This document shows, piece after piece, positions 27,973 to 36,108 of a stretch of 64,000 nt of DNA (positions are counted from its first letter, which is position 1; every line of letters starts with the position of its first letter). The stretch spans positions 3,224,001 to 3,288,000 of the forward strand of contig CP036296.1 in assembly GCA_007751255.1 (NCBI GenBank), written 5' to 3'. The translations under genes and the position numbers were made by a program. Under the pieces are notes generated by a model. The model worked only from the letters and a program-made list of their open reading frames with translations. It had not been told where the DNA came from and did not search any database. The stretch comes from Engelhardtia mirabilis (GTDB lineage: Bacteria > Planctomycetota > UBA1135 > GCA-002686595).

Positions 27973-29604
27973 ATGAATGCGCCCCTTGCGACCCTCGTCG
28001 CCAGTCTGCTCTTCCCTCTGCCCGCGCTCGCCCAGTGCGAGTTGGAGAGCTTCGAAGCTCCCCTGAACGGTCTCTCCGGCTTCGGTCGCGGCGTCGAGCT
28101 CCAGAGCGATCGCCTGGTGGTCTCTTCCGCCTTCGCGCGCGTCGGCGCCCATCAGTCAGCCGGCTTCGTCCAGGTGTGGGCCGGAGGCCCAAGTGGCTGG
28201 CAGCAGTCGCAAGTCCTGACGGCGCCGATACCGGCGGCCGTTGCGTCCTTCGGTTTGGACATCGCACTCAGCGGCCAGACCTTGGCGATCTCCCAGCGCC
28301 AACCGCCGCTCGTGCGCCTCTACCACCAGGGATCCGGAGGGTGGACCCTGTCGGCAACGCTGGCTCCCTCGCCATCCGGCGGCTCGCTCCAACTCTACGG
28401 GGAACGCATCGCGCTCGCGGGCGACCGGCTCGCGGTCGGCGCGCCCTGGTATGACGTCGGCGGAACCAACGACGATGGTGCGGTGTACCTCTACCGGCGC
28501 ATCGCGGGCGCTTGGGAACTCGACGTGGTCCTCACTGGACAGCAGCCGGGCCTGACCTCCAACGCCCAATTCGGATCCGACGTTGCGCTCGACGGCTCGC
28601 GCCTTCTGGTCGGGGCACCCTTCGACGACAGCCTGCTGCTGGACAGCGGCGCGGCGTGCCTGTTCGAGGCCGTCGCTGGGGGCTGGAGTCACGTCGCGAC
28701 CCTGCTCCCTTCACCCGTGGCCAGCGATCCCCTGGCCCCGATCCTCATGGGCCAACGGGTCGCCTTGCGCGGATCCCTCGCAGCCTGCGGCGCCGCCGAT
28801 GGCGACGTCGGAGGGGAGAACGTCGGTGGCGTGTACGTCTTCGAGGAGGCGGCGGGTTGGTCGACCACGGCGCTGCTGCTACCCGCCGACGTCGCACCCC
28901 AGGATCGCTTCGGCACCGGCCTCGCCGTCGATGGGTCGCGGGTCATCGCGGGCTCGTCGCGCCATGGCAAGCCGACGGGTCCGCGCCCGACCTACATCTT
29001 CGAGCGTGGCGTCGGTGGTTGGGAGCAGACCGCGAAGCTGCAATCATCGCAAACCGTGAGCAGTGCCCAGATCGACGAGCTGGCGCTGGATTGGGTCGAG
29101 GTCGCGGTCGATGGGGGCGTGGTCGCAGTGGGCCGGAACAGCGGTAGCCCGCCTCTGCTAGGCCAGGACCAGGGCTCGGTCAGCCTCTTCAGTCTGCCGG
29201 ACAAGGGCGGCCTCTCCGGCTGCCCGCCGACCCTGTCCCTGTCAGCCGGCGGCATCCAGAACCTCGACTTCGACGGGGATTCGCCCCTCGCCGGATTGAT
29301 CTACCTGGTGCTCGGCTCGATGACCGAGCCCACGTCGGACCTCGCCGTCAACGGAGTGGTCGTGCCCCTGGGCGTCGACGGCTACCTCAGCTTCACCCTG
29401 AGCCACCCGAACACGCTGCCGTTGCAAGCCGGACTGGGCCTCCTGGACCCGGGCGGCTCCGCCCGGGCGCGCTTCGCCATAGCGCCGGGGACAGACCCGT
29501 CCCTGGCCGGCTCGAAGCTGCTGCACGCGCTGCTCGCCATCGACCCCGCGGGGCCGGCGGTGGTCAGTGCCAGCAACCAGGTAGGCCTGGTGCTGCTGCC
29601 ATAG
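27973..29604 (+). CDS. secreted FG-GAP repeat beta-propeller protein
   Basis: The product is 543 residues. The signal peptide is MNAPLATLVASLLFPLPALA, followed by QCELESFEAP. Residues about 30-410 consist of about seven repeats of an integrin-alpha-like blade, with recurring FG-(S/T)-(D/G)-(V/L)-A-(L/V)-DGSR-LLVGAP and VYLY/CLFE strands, for example FGSDVALDGSRLLVGAPFDD. This predicts a seven-bladed propeller. The final 120 residues are a separate beta domain (LDFDGDSPLAGLIYLVLGSM onward). Such proteins are abundant in planctomycetes and lie outside the cell; the ligand is unknown. It may be a surface adhesion or assembly factor. No enzyme motif is seen. Confidence 0.82.
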   Translation: MNAPLATLVASLLFPLPALAQCELESFEAPLNGLSGFGRGVELQSDRLVVSSAFARVGAHQSAGFVQVWAGGPSGWQQSQVLTAPIPAAVASFGLDIALSGQTLAISQRQPPLVRLYHQGSGGWTLSATLAPSPSGGSLQLYGERIALAGDRLAVGAPWYDVGGTNDDGAVYLYRRIAGAWELDVVLTGQQPGLTSNAQFGSDVALDGSRLLVGAPFDDSLLLDSGAACLFEAVAGGWSHVATLLPSPVASDPLAPILMGQRVALRGSLAACGAADGDVGGENVGGVYVFEEAAGWSTTALLLPADVAPQDRFGTGLAVDGSRVIAGSSRHGKPTGPRPTYIFERGVGGWEQTAKLQSSQTVSSAQIDELALDWVEVAVDGGVVAVGRNSGSPPLLGQDQGSVSLFSLPDKGGLSGCPPTLSLSAGGIQNLDFDGDSPLAGLIYLVLGSMTEPTSDLAVNGVVVPLGVDGYLSFTLSHPNTLPLQAGLGLLDPGGSARARFAIAPGTDPSLAGSKLLHALLAIDPAGPAVVSASNQVGLVLLP

Positions 29605-29758
29605 GCCGAAGTAGGAGGCGCTCCGTGCATCGAGTGGCGTTGGCTCGAGTCGATCCACCGAGCGCCGTTGGCCCGAGTCGAGTCTCGGCCGAGCGCCTCT
29701 GCTCGAAGGCGCCCTCAATGGCTGACCGTCGCTACCGGGGATGAGTGAGCCGACCGGG

Positions 29759-31618
29759 CTACTCGTCGTCCTCGAGATAGCCCAGGGCGCGCAACATCTC
29801 GGCGGTCGCCTCGCCGCCGGCCAGGGACACGGGGCGGCCCGACGATTGGCGCTGCCACCAGCCTTGCAGGTCGGCTCGCCCGCGCTCGGCGTCGGCGCGA
29901 CGGGCCGGCAAGAGGTCCACGGTCTCGGCGGGGTCGCGTTTCGTGTCGAAGATCGCCAGGCGCTCGCCGCTCTCCATCCACAACACCAGCTCCCCGTCGG
30001 CGCGCCTGGCGAGCAGGCGCTCACTGGTGCCCGTCGCCATCCAATCTCCGACTTCGGTGCCGAAGCGCAGGGTCGGTGGACGGGACTCGTTGGCGAGCGG
30101 AAGGATCGGCGGAAGCCCGCCGCTGGGCTGCAGGTGCAGCCAAGTCAGGATGCTGGGCAACAGCCGGTGGTTCTGCACCGCCGAGTCGACGCGCACGCCG
30201 GCGGGCAGACCCGGACCGGCGGCGATCAGAGGCACGATCAGCGACTCGCGGAAGAGCTGGTGCGAGTGGCCCAACAGGCCGTGCTCCAGGAGCTCCTCGC
30301 CGTGGTCGCTGGTGACGATCACGAGGGTCGAGTCCGTCAGGCCGAGTTGCTCGAGCTGCTCGACCACTCGAGCTACGGCGCGGTCACTGGCGGCCACCTC
30401 GGCGTCGTAGAGGTCGCTGGCGTGGTCGATCGCGGCGCGGACCCACTCCGGCTCGCCCACCCGCGCCCGCAGGTCCTCGGCGAGGTCGTCGATCTCGAAG
30501 CCCTCAGGTATCGGCGCCGACGCGAAGCGCGCGCGCAGCTCTGACTCGGGCTGGTAGGGCAGGTGCGGATCGGTCAGGTGCAGGTAGAGCAGGAAGCGCC
30601 GGTCACGGGCGCCCTCCAGCCAGGCCAGGGGCGCTTCGACGAACTGAGCCGAGCGGGTCCAGTCCTCGGTCTCGAAGCGCGCGAAGCCTTGGGCGAAGTT
30701 CTGCTCCGCGCTGATCAGCGGGTTCGAGGACCATCCGGCGGTGTCGAAGCCAGCCGCGCGCAGGCGCTCGGCCAGGGTCTGGCTGGCGTCGGGCAGGTAG
30801 CACGAGAAGCGGTCCAGCACCCCGTGGGCCGGCGGCTCCTGCCCCGTGAGGATCGACGCGGTCGAGGGCCAGGTCCAGGGTGCGACCGACCAGGCGTCTT
30901 CCCATAGGACCCCGCGTGCGGCCAATGCCTCCATGGCCGGCGCCGTCGGGCGCTCGTAGCCGTAGGCCGACACGCGGTCGGCGCGCAGGGTGTCGATCAC
31001 GATCAACACCAGGTTCGGCGCGGCGGGCGACGATCGCGCGGCCTCGACCACGTGGCGCTGCTCGAGAGTCAGCCCGGCGACCGCGGTGCGCAGGCCCTTC
31101 AGCTCCGGCGACGTGCAGCGCAGGACCAACTCGCCGCCGTCCGGTGCCGCCACCCGGTGTTCGATCCAGCCACGTCGGCCGACGTCGACACCGCCGATCA
31201 CCAACTCGTCTTCGAAGATCGGCTCGCCGTTCAAGAGGCCGACCATCGTGGCCCGACCGCGGGCTTCCTCGTGGTCGCGCCAGGCGACGCCGACCTCGAG
31301 TACCAGCTCCGTCCCGGGCCCCAGCGCGGGCAGGTCCCAGGCGACTTCGGAGCCCGGGGGAAGCACCAGCGCCGGTCGGTTGCCCGAGCCCGAACCCACG
31401 GAGCGCAGGGGACTCACGGCCTGGATCCGCACCGGATAGCGAGCCGGTTCTCGTCGCACTTCGAGCCGCTCGGGGCTGCGCAGCAGCTCGAGGGCGACCT
31501 CGCGATACTCGACCTGCTCCGCGCCGCCGCAGCCCGCAAGCGCCAGGGCGATTGCCCCGGCCAGCAAGCGCGGGCCGAGGGCACCCGGGGGGGGCGCGGC
31601 GGTGCGGGGGCTGCTCAT
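29759..31618 (-). CDS. sulfatase-superfamily lipoprotein with Thr in place of catalytic Cys
   Basis: The product is 619 residues from ATG 31618. The frame is open further upstream, but that part reads as noncoding. A lipobox LALAGC with C30 predicts a lipoprotein. An N-terminal beta-rich domain spans about 35-195. The alkaline-phosphatase/sulfatase fold begins at NLVLIVIDTLRADRVSAYGY with metal ligand D209. Where sulfatases have C/S-x-P-x-R, this protein has T249-W-P-S-T in APWTWPSTASILTG, so neither the formylglycine precursor nor the Arg is present. The metal-binding SDHGEELLEHG is intact. It is more likely a phospho-hydrolase or transferase than a sulfatase. It lies 58 bases after the epimerase gene. 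Confidence 0.82.
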   Translation of the reverse strand: MSSPRTAAPPPGALGPRLLAGAIALALAGCGGAEQVEYREVALELLRSPERLEVRREPARYPVRIQAVSPLRSVGSGSGNRPALVLPPGSEVAWDLPALGPGTELVLEVGVAWRDHEEARGRATMVGLLNGEPIFEDELVIGGVDVGRRGWIEHRVAAPDGGELVLRCTSPELKGLRTAVAGLTLEQRHVVEAARSSPAAPNLVLIVIDTLRADRVSAYGYERPTAPAMEALAARGVLWEDAWSVAPWTWPSTASILTGQEPPAHGVLDRFSCYLPDASQTLAERLRAAGFDTAGWSSNPLISAEQNFAQGFARFETEDWTRSAQFVEAPLAWLEGARDRRFLLYLHLTDPHLPYQPESELRARFASAPIPEGFEIDDLAEDLRARVGEPEWVRAAIDHASDLYDAEVAASDRAVARVVEQLEQLGLTDSTLVIVTSDHGEELLEHGLLGHSHQLFRESLIVPLIAAGPGLPAGVRVDSAVQNHRLLPSILTWLHLQPSGGLPPILPLANESRPPTLRFGTEVGDWMATGTSERLLARRADGELVLWMESGERLAIFDTKRDPAETVDLLPARRADAERGRADLQGWWQRQSSGRPVSLAGGEATAEMLRALGYLEDDE

Positions 31619-31676
31619 CGTCCTCGTGCTCGCGCGGCGGAGCTGACGGGCGCGCCCCTCATCGCCCGCGCGCCGC

Positions 31677-32609
31677 TCAGGCCTTGTCCTCGCGCCACCA
31701 GTCGCTGGCGTGCGCGACCTGGGTGATGCCCTCGGCGTAGGTGCGCGGCGCCCACCCGAGCTCGTACTGGGCATTGGAGATGTCGTGCTCGTGGTGCAGC
31801 GAGAAGTAGGCCGACGCGCGGCGCTCCTCGGTCACGTCCGTGAACAGACCCTTGATGAAGATCGCCCAGTCGGCCCAGCGCTTGGAGATGTTCTTGCGCT
31901 TGATCCCGCCGCCGGCGGCCTTGATCGTCGTGTCGATGAACTCGTTGTAGGAGACGCCGGCGGGTCCGGCGAGCTCGTACATGCAGTCCACGCCGCGTTC
32001 GAAGTCGAAGAAGCGCCGGATCGCGTCGACCACGTCGTCCACGTGCACCGGGTTGATCTTCGAGAGGCCGTCGTGGGGCACCACGTAGCGGCCCGACTTC
32101 GCGGCGCAACGACGAAGCAGCGGCGCCGTGTGGCGGTAGTCGCCGACGCCGTAGACCAACGTCGGCCGGAACGAGGCCCACTCGAAGCGCTCGGCTCGGA
32201 TGATCTTCTCCTGGATGCGCTTGGTGTCGCGGTAGTAGCTGTACACCGGCGCGCCGATGACCGCGGAGGAGATGACCCAGAAGCGGAAGTGGCTCGGCGC
32301 GTTGGCCTTGGCTTCCGACAACAGGTTCTCGGTGCCGTCGATGTTGATGGCGCGCATCATCTCGTCGGGCACGTGGTCGTGGGCGCTGGCCAGGTGCAGC
32401 AAGAGGTCCACGTCCTTCAGGAAACCCGTCAACGACGCGCGGTCGGTCAGGTCACCCTCGTGCACCTCGTACTCGCCGGCGTCGGTCTTGGGCAGGGCGG
32501 CGGCCCGGCCCGGTCGACAGAGGACCCGGACCTGGTGCCCCTCGCGGAGCATGCCGGGGACCATGTAGCCACCGATGAAGCCGGTGGCGCCGGTGATCGC
32601 GATTCTCAT
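31677..32609 (-). CDS. NAD-dependent sugar epimerase/dehydratase
   Basis: The product is 310 residues, an extended short-chain dehydrogenase. The NAD(P)-binding motif GATGFIGG is at 7-14, and acidic GDLTD follows the second half of the Rossmann fold. The catalytic pair is Y126 and K130 in YYRDTK, with Ser114/115 upstream in VISSAV. The C-terminal half (FRPTLVYGVGDYRHTAPLL, INPVHVDDVVDAI) is the substrate domain. It most likely interconverts or oxidises a nucleotide-sugar or related alcohol for surface polysaccharide synthesis; the exact substrate is not decidable. A TATAGT box upstream suggests its own promoter. Confidence 0.85.
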   Translation of the reverse strand: MRIAITGATGFIGGYMVPGMLREGHQVRVLCRPGRAAALPKTDAGEYEVHEGDLTDRASLTGFLKDVDLLLHLASAHDHVPDEMMRAINIDGTENLLSEAKANAPSHFRFWVISSAVIGAPVYSYYRDTKRIQEKIIRAERFEWASFRPTLVYGVGDYRHTAPLLRRCAAKSGRYVVPHDGLSKINPVHVDDVVDAIRRFFDFERGVDCMYELAGPAGVSYNEFIDTTIKAAGGGIKRKNISKRWADWAIFIKGLFTDVTEERRASAYFSLHHEHDISNAQYELGWAPRTYAEGITQVAHASDWWREDKA

Positions 32610-32677
32610 TCCGTGGGACTTGGTGGGGGGACTGGGACGGCGCGCCGGGGGGCGCTCGGGAGCGGTCGGGGCCGGAA

Positions 32678-32683
32678 ACTATA
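32678..32683 (-). promoter_or_regulatory. candidate -10 element for the epimerase gene
   Basis: On the minus strand TATAGT occurs 69 bases before the ATG at 32609, in the 89-base spacer after the MFS fusion gene. It matches the -10 consensus at five of six positions. No clear -35 element is seen. Confidence 0.4.
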
Positions 32684-32698
32684 CGCCCTGGGCCGGCC

Positions 32699-35077
32699 CT
32701 AGCTGGCCTCGAGTAGCCGCTCGCCGAAGCGCTCGGCGGCGGCGGAGGCGCCCTTGGGCAGGTCGGTCACGAAATCCCGGACCAGTTGTCGCAGCCGTCG
32801 GGCGCCGTCGCGGGCGGGCTCGGGCAGGCCCTCGGCGACGCCGTCCTCCACGGCCCACAGCAGCACTTGCTCGCTGAAGCCGGCCAGGAAGCTCTTGGGC
32901 GCGTTGAACTCGAGTACCGGCCGATTCTCGACCATCGGTCGCGAGCCCTCGGCGAACGCCCGCAGGCGCGTGTCGTCGGCAACGCGCAGGGCCGCGAGGT
33001 CGGCGCCCGAGTCGACGCCGATGGCCCCGAGAATCGTCGCCGTACCCGCCGGCAGCGCGCCGCGCGCGAGCTCGTCGATGGAGCGCAGTGGATCGTTCGA
33101 CCCCACCAGAACCAGGTCGTAGGCGGTCAGCCAGGCCGAAGTGCGCGGGAAGGCGGCACACCACGACGCGACCACGGTCTGCACGTCGGCGGTGGAGAGC
33201 TGGTACAGCGGCAACCACTGGGAGGCCACGCCGCCGGGCGCGAGCAGGTCGCGCAGGCGCTCGAAGTGGTCGACCGCGTAGAGGTCGCTCGAGCCGCGGG
33301 TCCAGGGGTGGATCGGGTCGGCTGTCACGAGATCGAAGCGCGGCCCGCCCTCGACGCGGGACCGCGCGCACCAGGAGCGCCCGTCGCCGATGGTCAGTTG
33401 CAGCCTCGGATCGTCCAAGAGGCCGCCCGTCCAGGGCTCGAAGGCGGGTCCGACGTCGACCACCGACTGCGACAGCTCGATCACCCTCAAGTGCTCGAGG
33501 GACTCCAACTCGGCCAGGGCGCCCGCCGTCGTGCCCATGCCCAGCCCGACCACCAGGGCGGTCTCCACCCGGCCGTGCAGGGCGGCGGGGATCACCGCCA
33601 AGAGTCGTTGCAACCGCAGGTCGACCGGAGCGGAGGAGGCCACGACCTTGCCGTCGATACGCAGCGCGAGCTGCGCCGGATCGGTGTCGGGCATGCGCTC
33701 GACGACCGCGGTGCAGACAGGTCCGACGGCCTTCGCTACCACGTCGATCTCCTGGGCTCCGCGTCGCGCGAAGGTCAGGGCCAGGAGCGTGGTGAGCCCG
33801 AGCGCGGTCAGGAGCCGATTCCGACCGGGCACGCCCGGGGCGAGCAGCCAGGCCAGGACGGCCGGTGCCAGGGCCGCCAGGGTCGCGCCCCGCAGGCCGA
33901 GGCCAGGCAACAGCAACCATGCCGCGGCGATCGCGCCCAGGGCCGCACCCAGGGTGTTCCAGGTGTAGAAGCGGGCCAGGAGGCGCGGCTCGTCGACCTC
34001 GGCAGCGTCCGTGCCGCTCGACCGCACCGCGCAGGCGATGGCGGCGGGCAGGGCCAGGCCGAAGGCCACCGCGGGCGGAATCAACGCCACCGCCGCGAGG
34101 ATGAACTGGGACAGCCACATGCCGGTCACCCCGCCCTTGGTGGGGGTGCGGTTGGCGAGGGGCTCGAACACGTCGCCGGAGCCGATCTGCAGGCCCAGGA
34201 GCAACAGTCCCGCGCAGGCGGCGGCGACGGCGCCCACCCCGGCGCGCGCCAGGATGGGACGAGGATCGCGGCTGCCGTCCAGCCACAGCCGACCCTGGCG
34301 CGCGCCCAGGCCCAATCCCACCAGGTAGGCCGCGAGCACCAACCCGAAGGCGTAGACCGAAGCGCCGGTCAGGCTCACCAGGAGTCGGGTCAGGACAACT
34401 TCGAGCGCCAGGCTGGCGCCTCCCAGAAGGCCCGTGATCAGCAGCAGGCGCGAGACACCCGGGACGCTGGGCCGTCGACCGCGCGCGGGCCCCGCTGGTG
34501 CGTCGCTCGCCGGTCCGGCCAGTAGCACCAGGGCACCCAGGGCCGCCAAGACGTCGATCGCGGCCCCTGCGAAGATCGTCCCCCGCAGGCCCAACCACGG
34601 CAGGGCCAGGAAGGTGGCCACGATCGCTCCCGTAGCCGCGCCCAGGGTGTTCGCGCCATAGAACCGCGAGGTGCGGGCGCCGAGGGTCGCGGACTCGCGC
34701 TCGGTCAGCCGACCCATGAGCGGAAAGGTCGCGCCCATCGCCAGGGTGGTCGGCAACAGGAGCGCGGCGGTGAGGGTTCCGTCCAGGGCTCGCGAGGCAC
34801 CCGCAGGAAAGCCGACCAACCCCGCGGTGGCCGTGGCCACGAGGGCGGCTGCGATCACGACCGCGGCGAAGGCGCGCTCGGGTCGGCGGGCGCGCGCGAG
34901 CGGACCGCGCCCGGCCAACATGGCGCCCAGGGCCATGCCGCCCATGAATGTCGCGACCACCACGCCTGCGCCGAATGCGTCGGCCCCGAGGGTGCGCGTG
35001 GCCAGGCGCGCCCAGGCCACCTGGTACAAGAGGGCGGCGAGCCCGCTGGAGAAGAAGACGAGGTCACTGGGTCGCAT
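32699..35077 (-). CDS. MFS transporter-like/spermidine-synthase-like fusion membrane protein
   Basis: The product is 792 residues from ATG 35077; an open extension upstream to 35380 lacks protein character. The first about 520 residues contain twelve or more hydrophobic helices in two MFS-like halves (DLVFFSSGLAALLYQVAWAR opens the first; SRLLLITGLLGGASLALEVVL the second). The C-terminal third is a class I methyltransferase-like fold of the spermidine-synthase family (ALVVGLGMGTTAGALAELES, LRVIELSQSVVDV, LTIGDGRSW, VTADPIHPW). Such fused proteins are widespread in environmental bacteria with unproven activity; true polyamine synthesis is not established. It is divergent from the nucleosidase-like gene with 118 bases between starts. 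Confidence 0.83.
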   Translation of the reverse strand: MRPSDLVFFSSGLAALLYQVAWARLATRTLGADAFGAGVVVATFMGGMALGAMLAGRGPLARARRPERAFAAVVIAAALVATATAGLVGFPAGASRALDGTLTAALLLPTTLAMGATFPLMGRLTERESATLGARTSRFYGANTLGAATGAIVATFLALPWLGLRGTIFAGAAIDVLAALGALVLLAGPASDAPAGPARGRRPSVPGVSRLLLITGLLGGASLALEVVLTRLLVSLTGASVYAFGLVLAAYLVGLGLGARQGRLWLDGSRDPRPILARAGVGAVAAACAGLLLLGLQIGSGDVFEPLANRTPTKGGVTGMWLSQFILAAVALIPPAVAFGLALPAAIACAVRSSGTDAAEVDEPRLLARFYTWNTLGAALGAIAAAWLLLPGLGLRGATLAALAPAVLAWLLAPGVPGRNRLLTALGLTTLLALTFARRGAQEIDVVAKAVGPVCTAVVERMPDTDPAQLALRIDGKVVASSAPVDLRLQRLLAVIPAALHGRVETALVVGLGMGTTAGALAELESLEHLRVIELSQSVVDVGPAFEPWTGGLLDDPRLQLTIGDGRSWCARSRVEGGPRFDLVTADPIHPWTRGSSDLYAVDHFERLRDLLAPGGVASQWLPLYQLSTADVQTVVASWCAAFPRTSAWLTAYDLVLVGSNDPLRSIDELARGALPAGTATILGAIGVDSGADLAALRVADDTRLRAFAEGSRPMVENRPVLEFNAPKSFLAGFSEQVLLWAVEDGVAEGLPEPARDGARRLRQLVRDFVTDLPKGASAAAERFGERLLEAS

Positions 35078-35195
35078 GGGCACGGCCGCACTAGCTCGGC
35101 GGGGCAGGAGCGTAGCGGCGGGCGGTGGCTGGCTACACAGCGGGTTCCGCACAGGGCCCTGGTCCCGACGCCGTGGATGGCCCGAGAATGCCCGC

Positions 35196-35870
35196 ATGAC
35201 CGCCACGCCGACGCCCACCGGACCTCCCGCGCTGCTGGTGGCCCTGCCCCAGGAACTCGGGGAGCTGGGCCTGGGTGCCCGGGTCATCGAGCGCGGTCCC
35301 GGGGCCTTCGAGCTACTCGAGCTGGAGTTGACCGACCACCGCGGCCAGCCCGTGCTGGCGGCCGTCGGCGGGGTCGGCAAGGTGCGGGCCGCCCGGGCCG
35401 CCAGCCACCTGGTGCGGGCCGGTGCCGGATCCCTGTTGGTGGTGGGCGTCTGCGGCGGGCTCCGGCGCCGTGAGCGTGTGGGGGACCTGGTCCACTGCGA
35501 GCGCGCGGTGCAGGCGGACCTGGCCGTTCGATCCGATCGGGAGCGCCTGGCGGATCCCGTGCTGCTCGCCGCCTGGCGCCGGGCCGCGGCCGGCCACGCG
35601 GGTTGGTTCCTGACCGCGGACCGGCCGGTCCTGAGTCCCTGGCGCCGACTCCGTCTGGCCCGCGCCTACCTCGGTGCCTGTGTGGCCGACATGGAGACGG
35701 CGGCAGCCGCCTGGGTCGCCGACGAGGCCGGTCTACCCTGGGCCGCCCTACGCGCGGTGTCGGACGACGTGGGGTTCGGACCTGCCCACGGGTTCCGGGC
35801 GAATTTCGGAGCCCAGGCCGGTCGCGCCGCGTCCACAGTCCCGAACCTTCTGGCCGAACTCGCTCGGTAG
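35196..35870 (+). CDS. nucleosidase/phosphorylase-like protein (MTAN family)
   Basis: The product is 224 residues from ATG 35196. The fold is that of purine nucleoside phosphorylases and MTA/SAH or futalosine nucleosidases. Signs are the N-terminal LVALPQELGEL, the glycine-rich VVGVCGGLRRRERVGDLVH, the ribose-binding ADMETAAAAWVADEAGLPW and the catalytic aspartate in ALRAVSDDV. The conserved Glu of MTA nucleosidases corresponds to E-T in DMETA. Relatives in hopanoid and squalene clusters are hopanoid nucleosidases (HpnG-like), but no hopanoid genes are seen here. Substrate is undetermined. Confidence 0.75.
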   Translation: MTATPTPTGPPALLVALPQELGELGLGARVIERGPGAFELLELELTDHRGQPVLAAVGGVGKVRAARAASHLVRAGAGSLLVVGVCGGLRRRERVGDLVHCERAVQADLAVRSDRERLADPVLLAAWRRAAAGHAGWFLTADRPVLSPWRRLRLARAYLGACVADMETAAAAWVADEAGLPWAALRAVSDDVGFGPAHGFRANFGAQAGRAASTVPNLLAELAR

Positions 35871-35957
35871 TTCGAATCCCGGCCGAGGCCGCGCGCCAGC
35901 CCGGATCGGCGACCACTCGGCGGCCGAGCCTGGAGTCCGGGGGCTCATCCACCCGAT

Positions 35958-35973
35958 GGGGCCTCTTGGCCCC
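35958..35973 (+). terminator. possible terminator after the nucleosidase-like gene
   Basis: GGGGCC (35958-35963) pairs with GGCCCC (35968-35973) around TCTT. It lies 88 bases after the stop at 35870, in a 238-base spacer that is otherwise empty. No T-tract follows. Confidence 0.35.
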
Positions 35974-36108
35974 CTCCCGCGGGGGTATCCTCCTGCGCCA
36001 GAACCCCTTCCGGCCATCCGACCGACCGCCGACCGACCGCCGACCGCCGACCGGCCCCGCGCCGGACCCCCGCACCGAGACCCCGCCAGCCCAGCGCTGC
36101 GGACCCAC

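Noticed and set aside
35868-35895. A TTCGAATCCC sequence resembling a tRNA T-loop after the nucleosidase-like gene
   Set aside because: No acceptor, D-arm or anticodon stem can be built around it, and it overlaps the stop of the gene.
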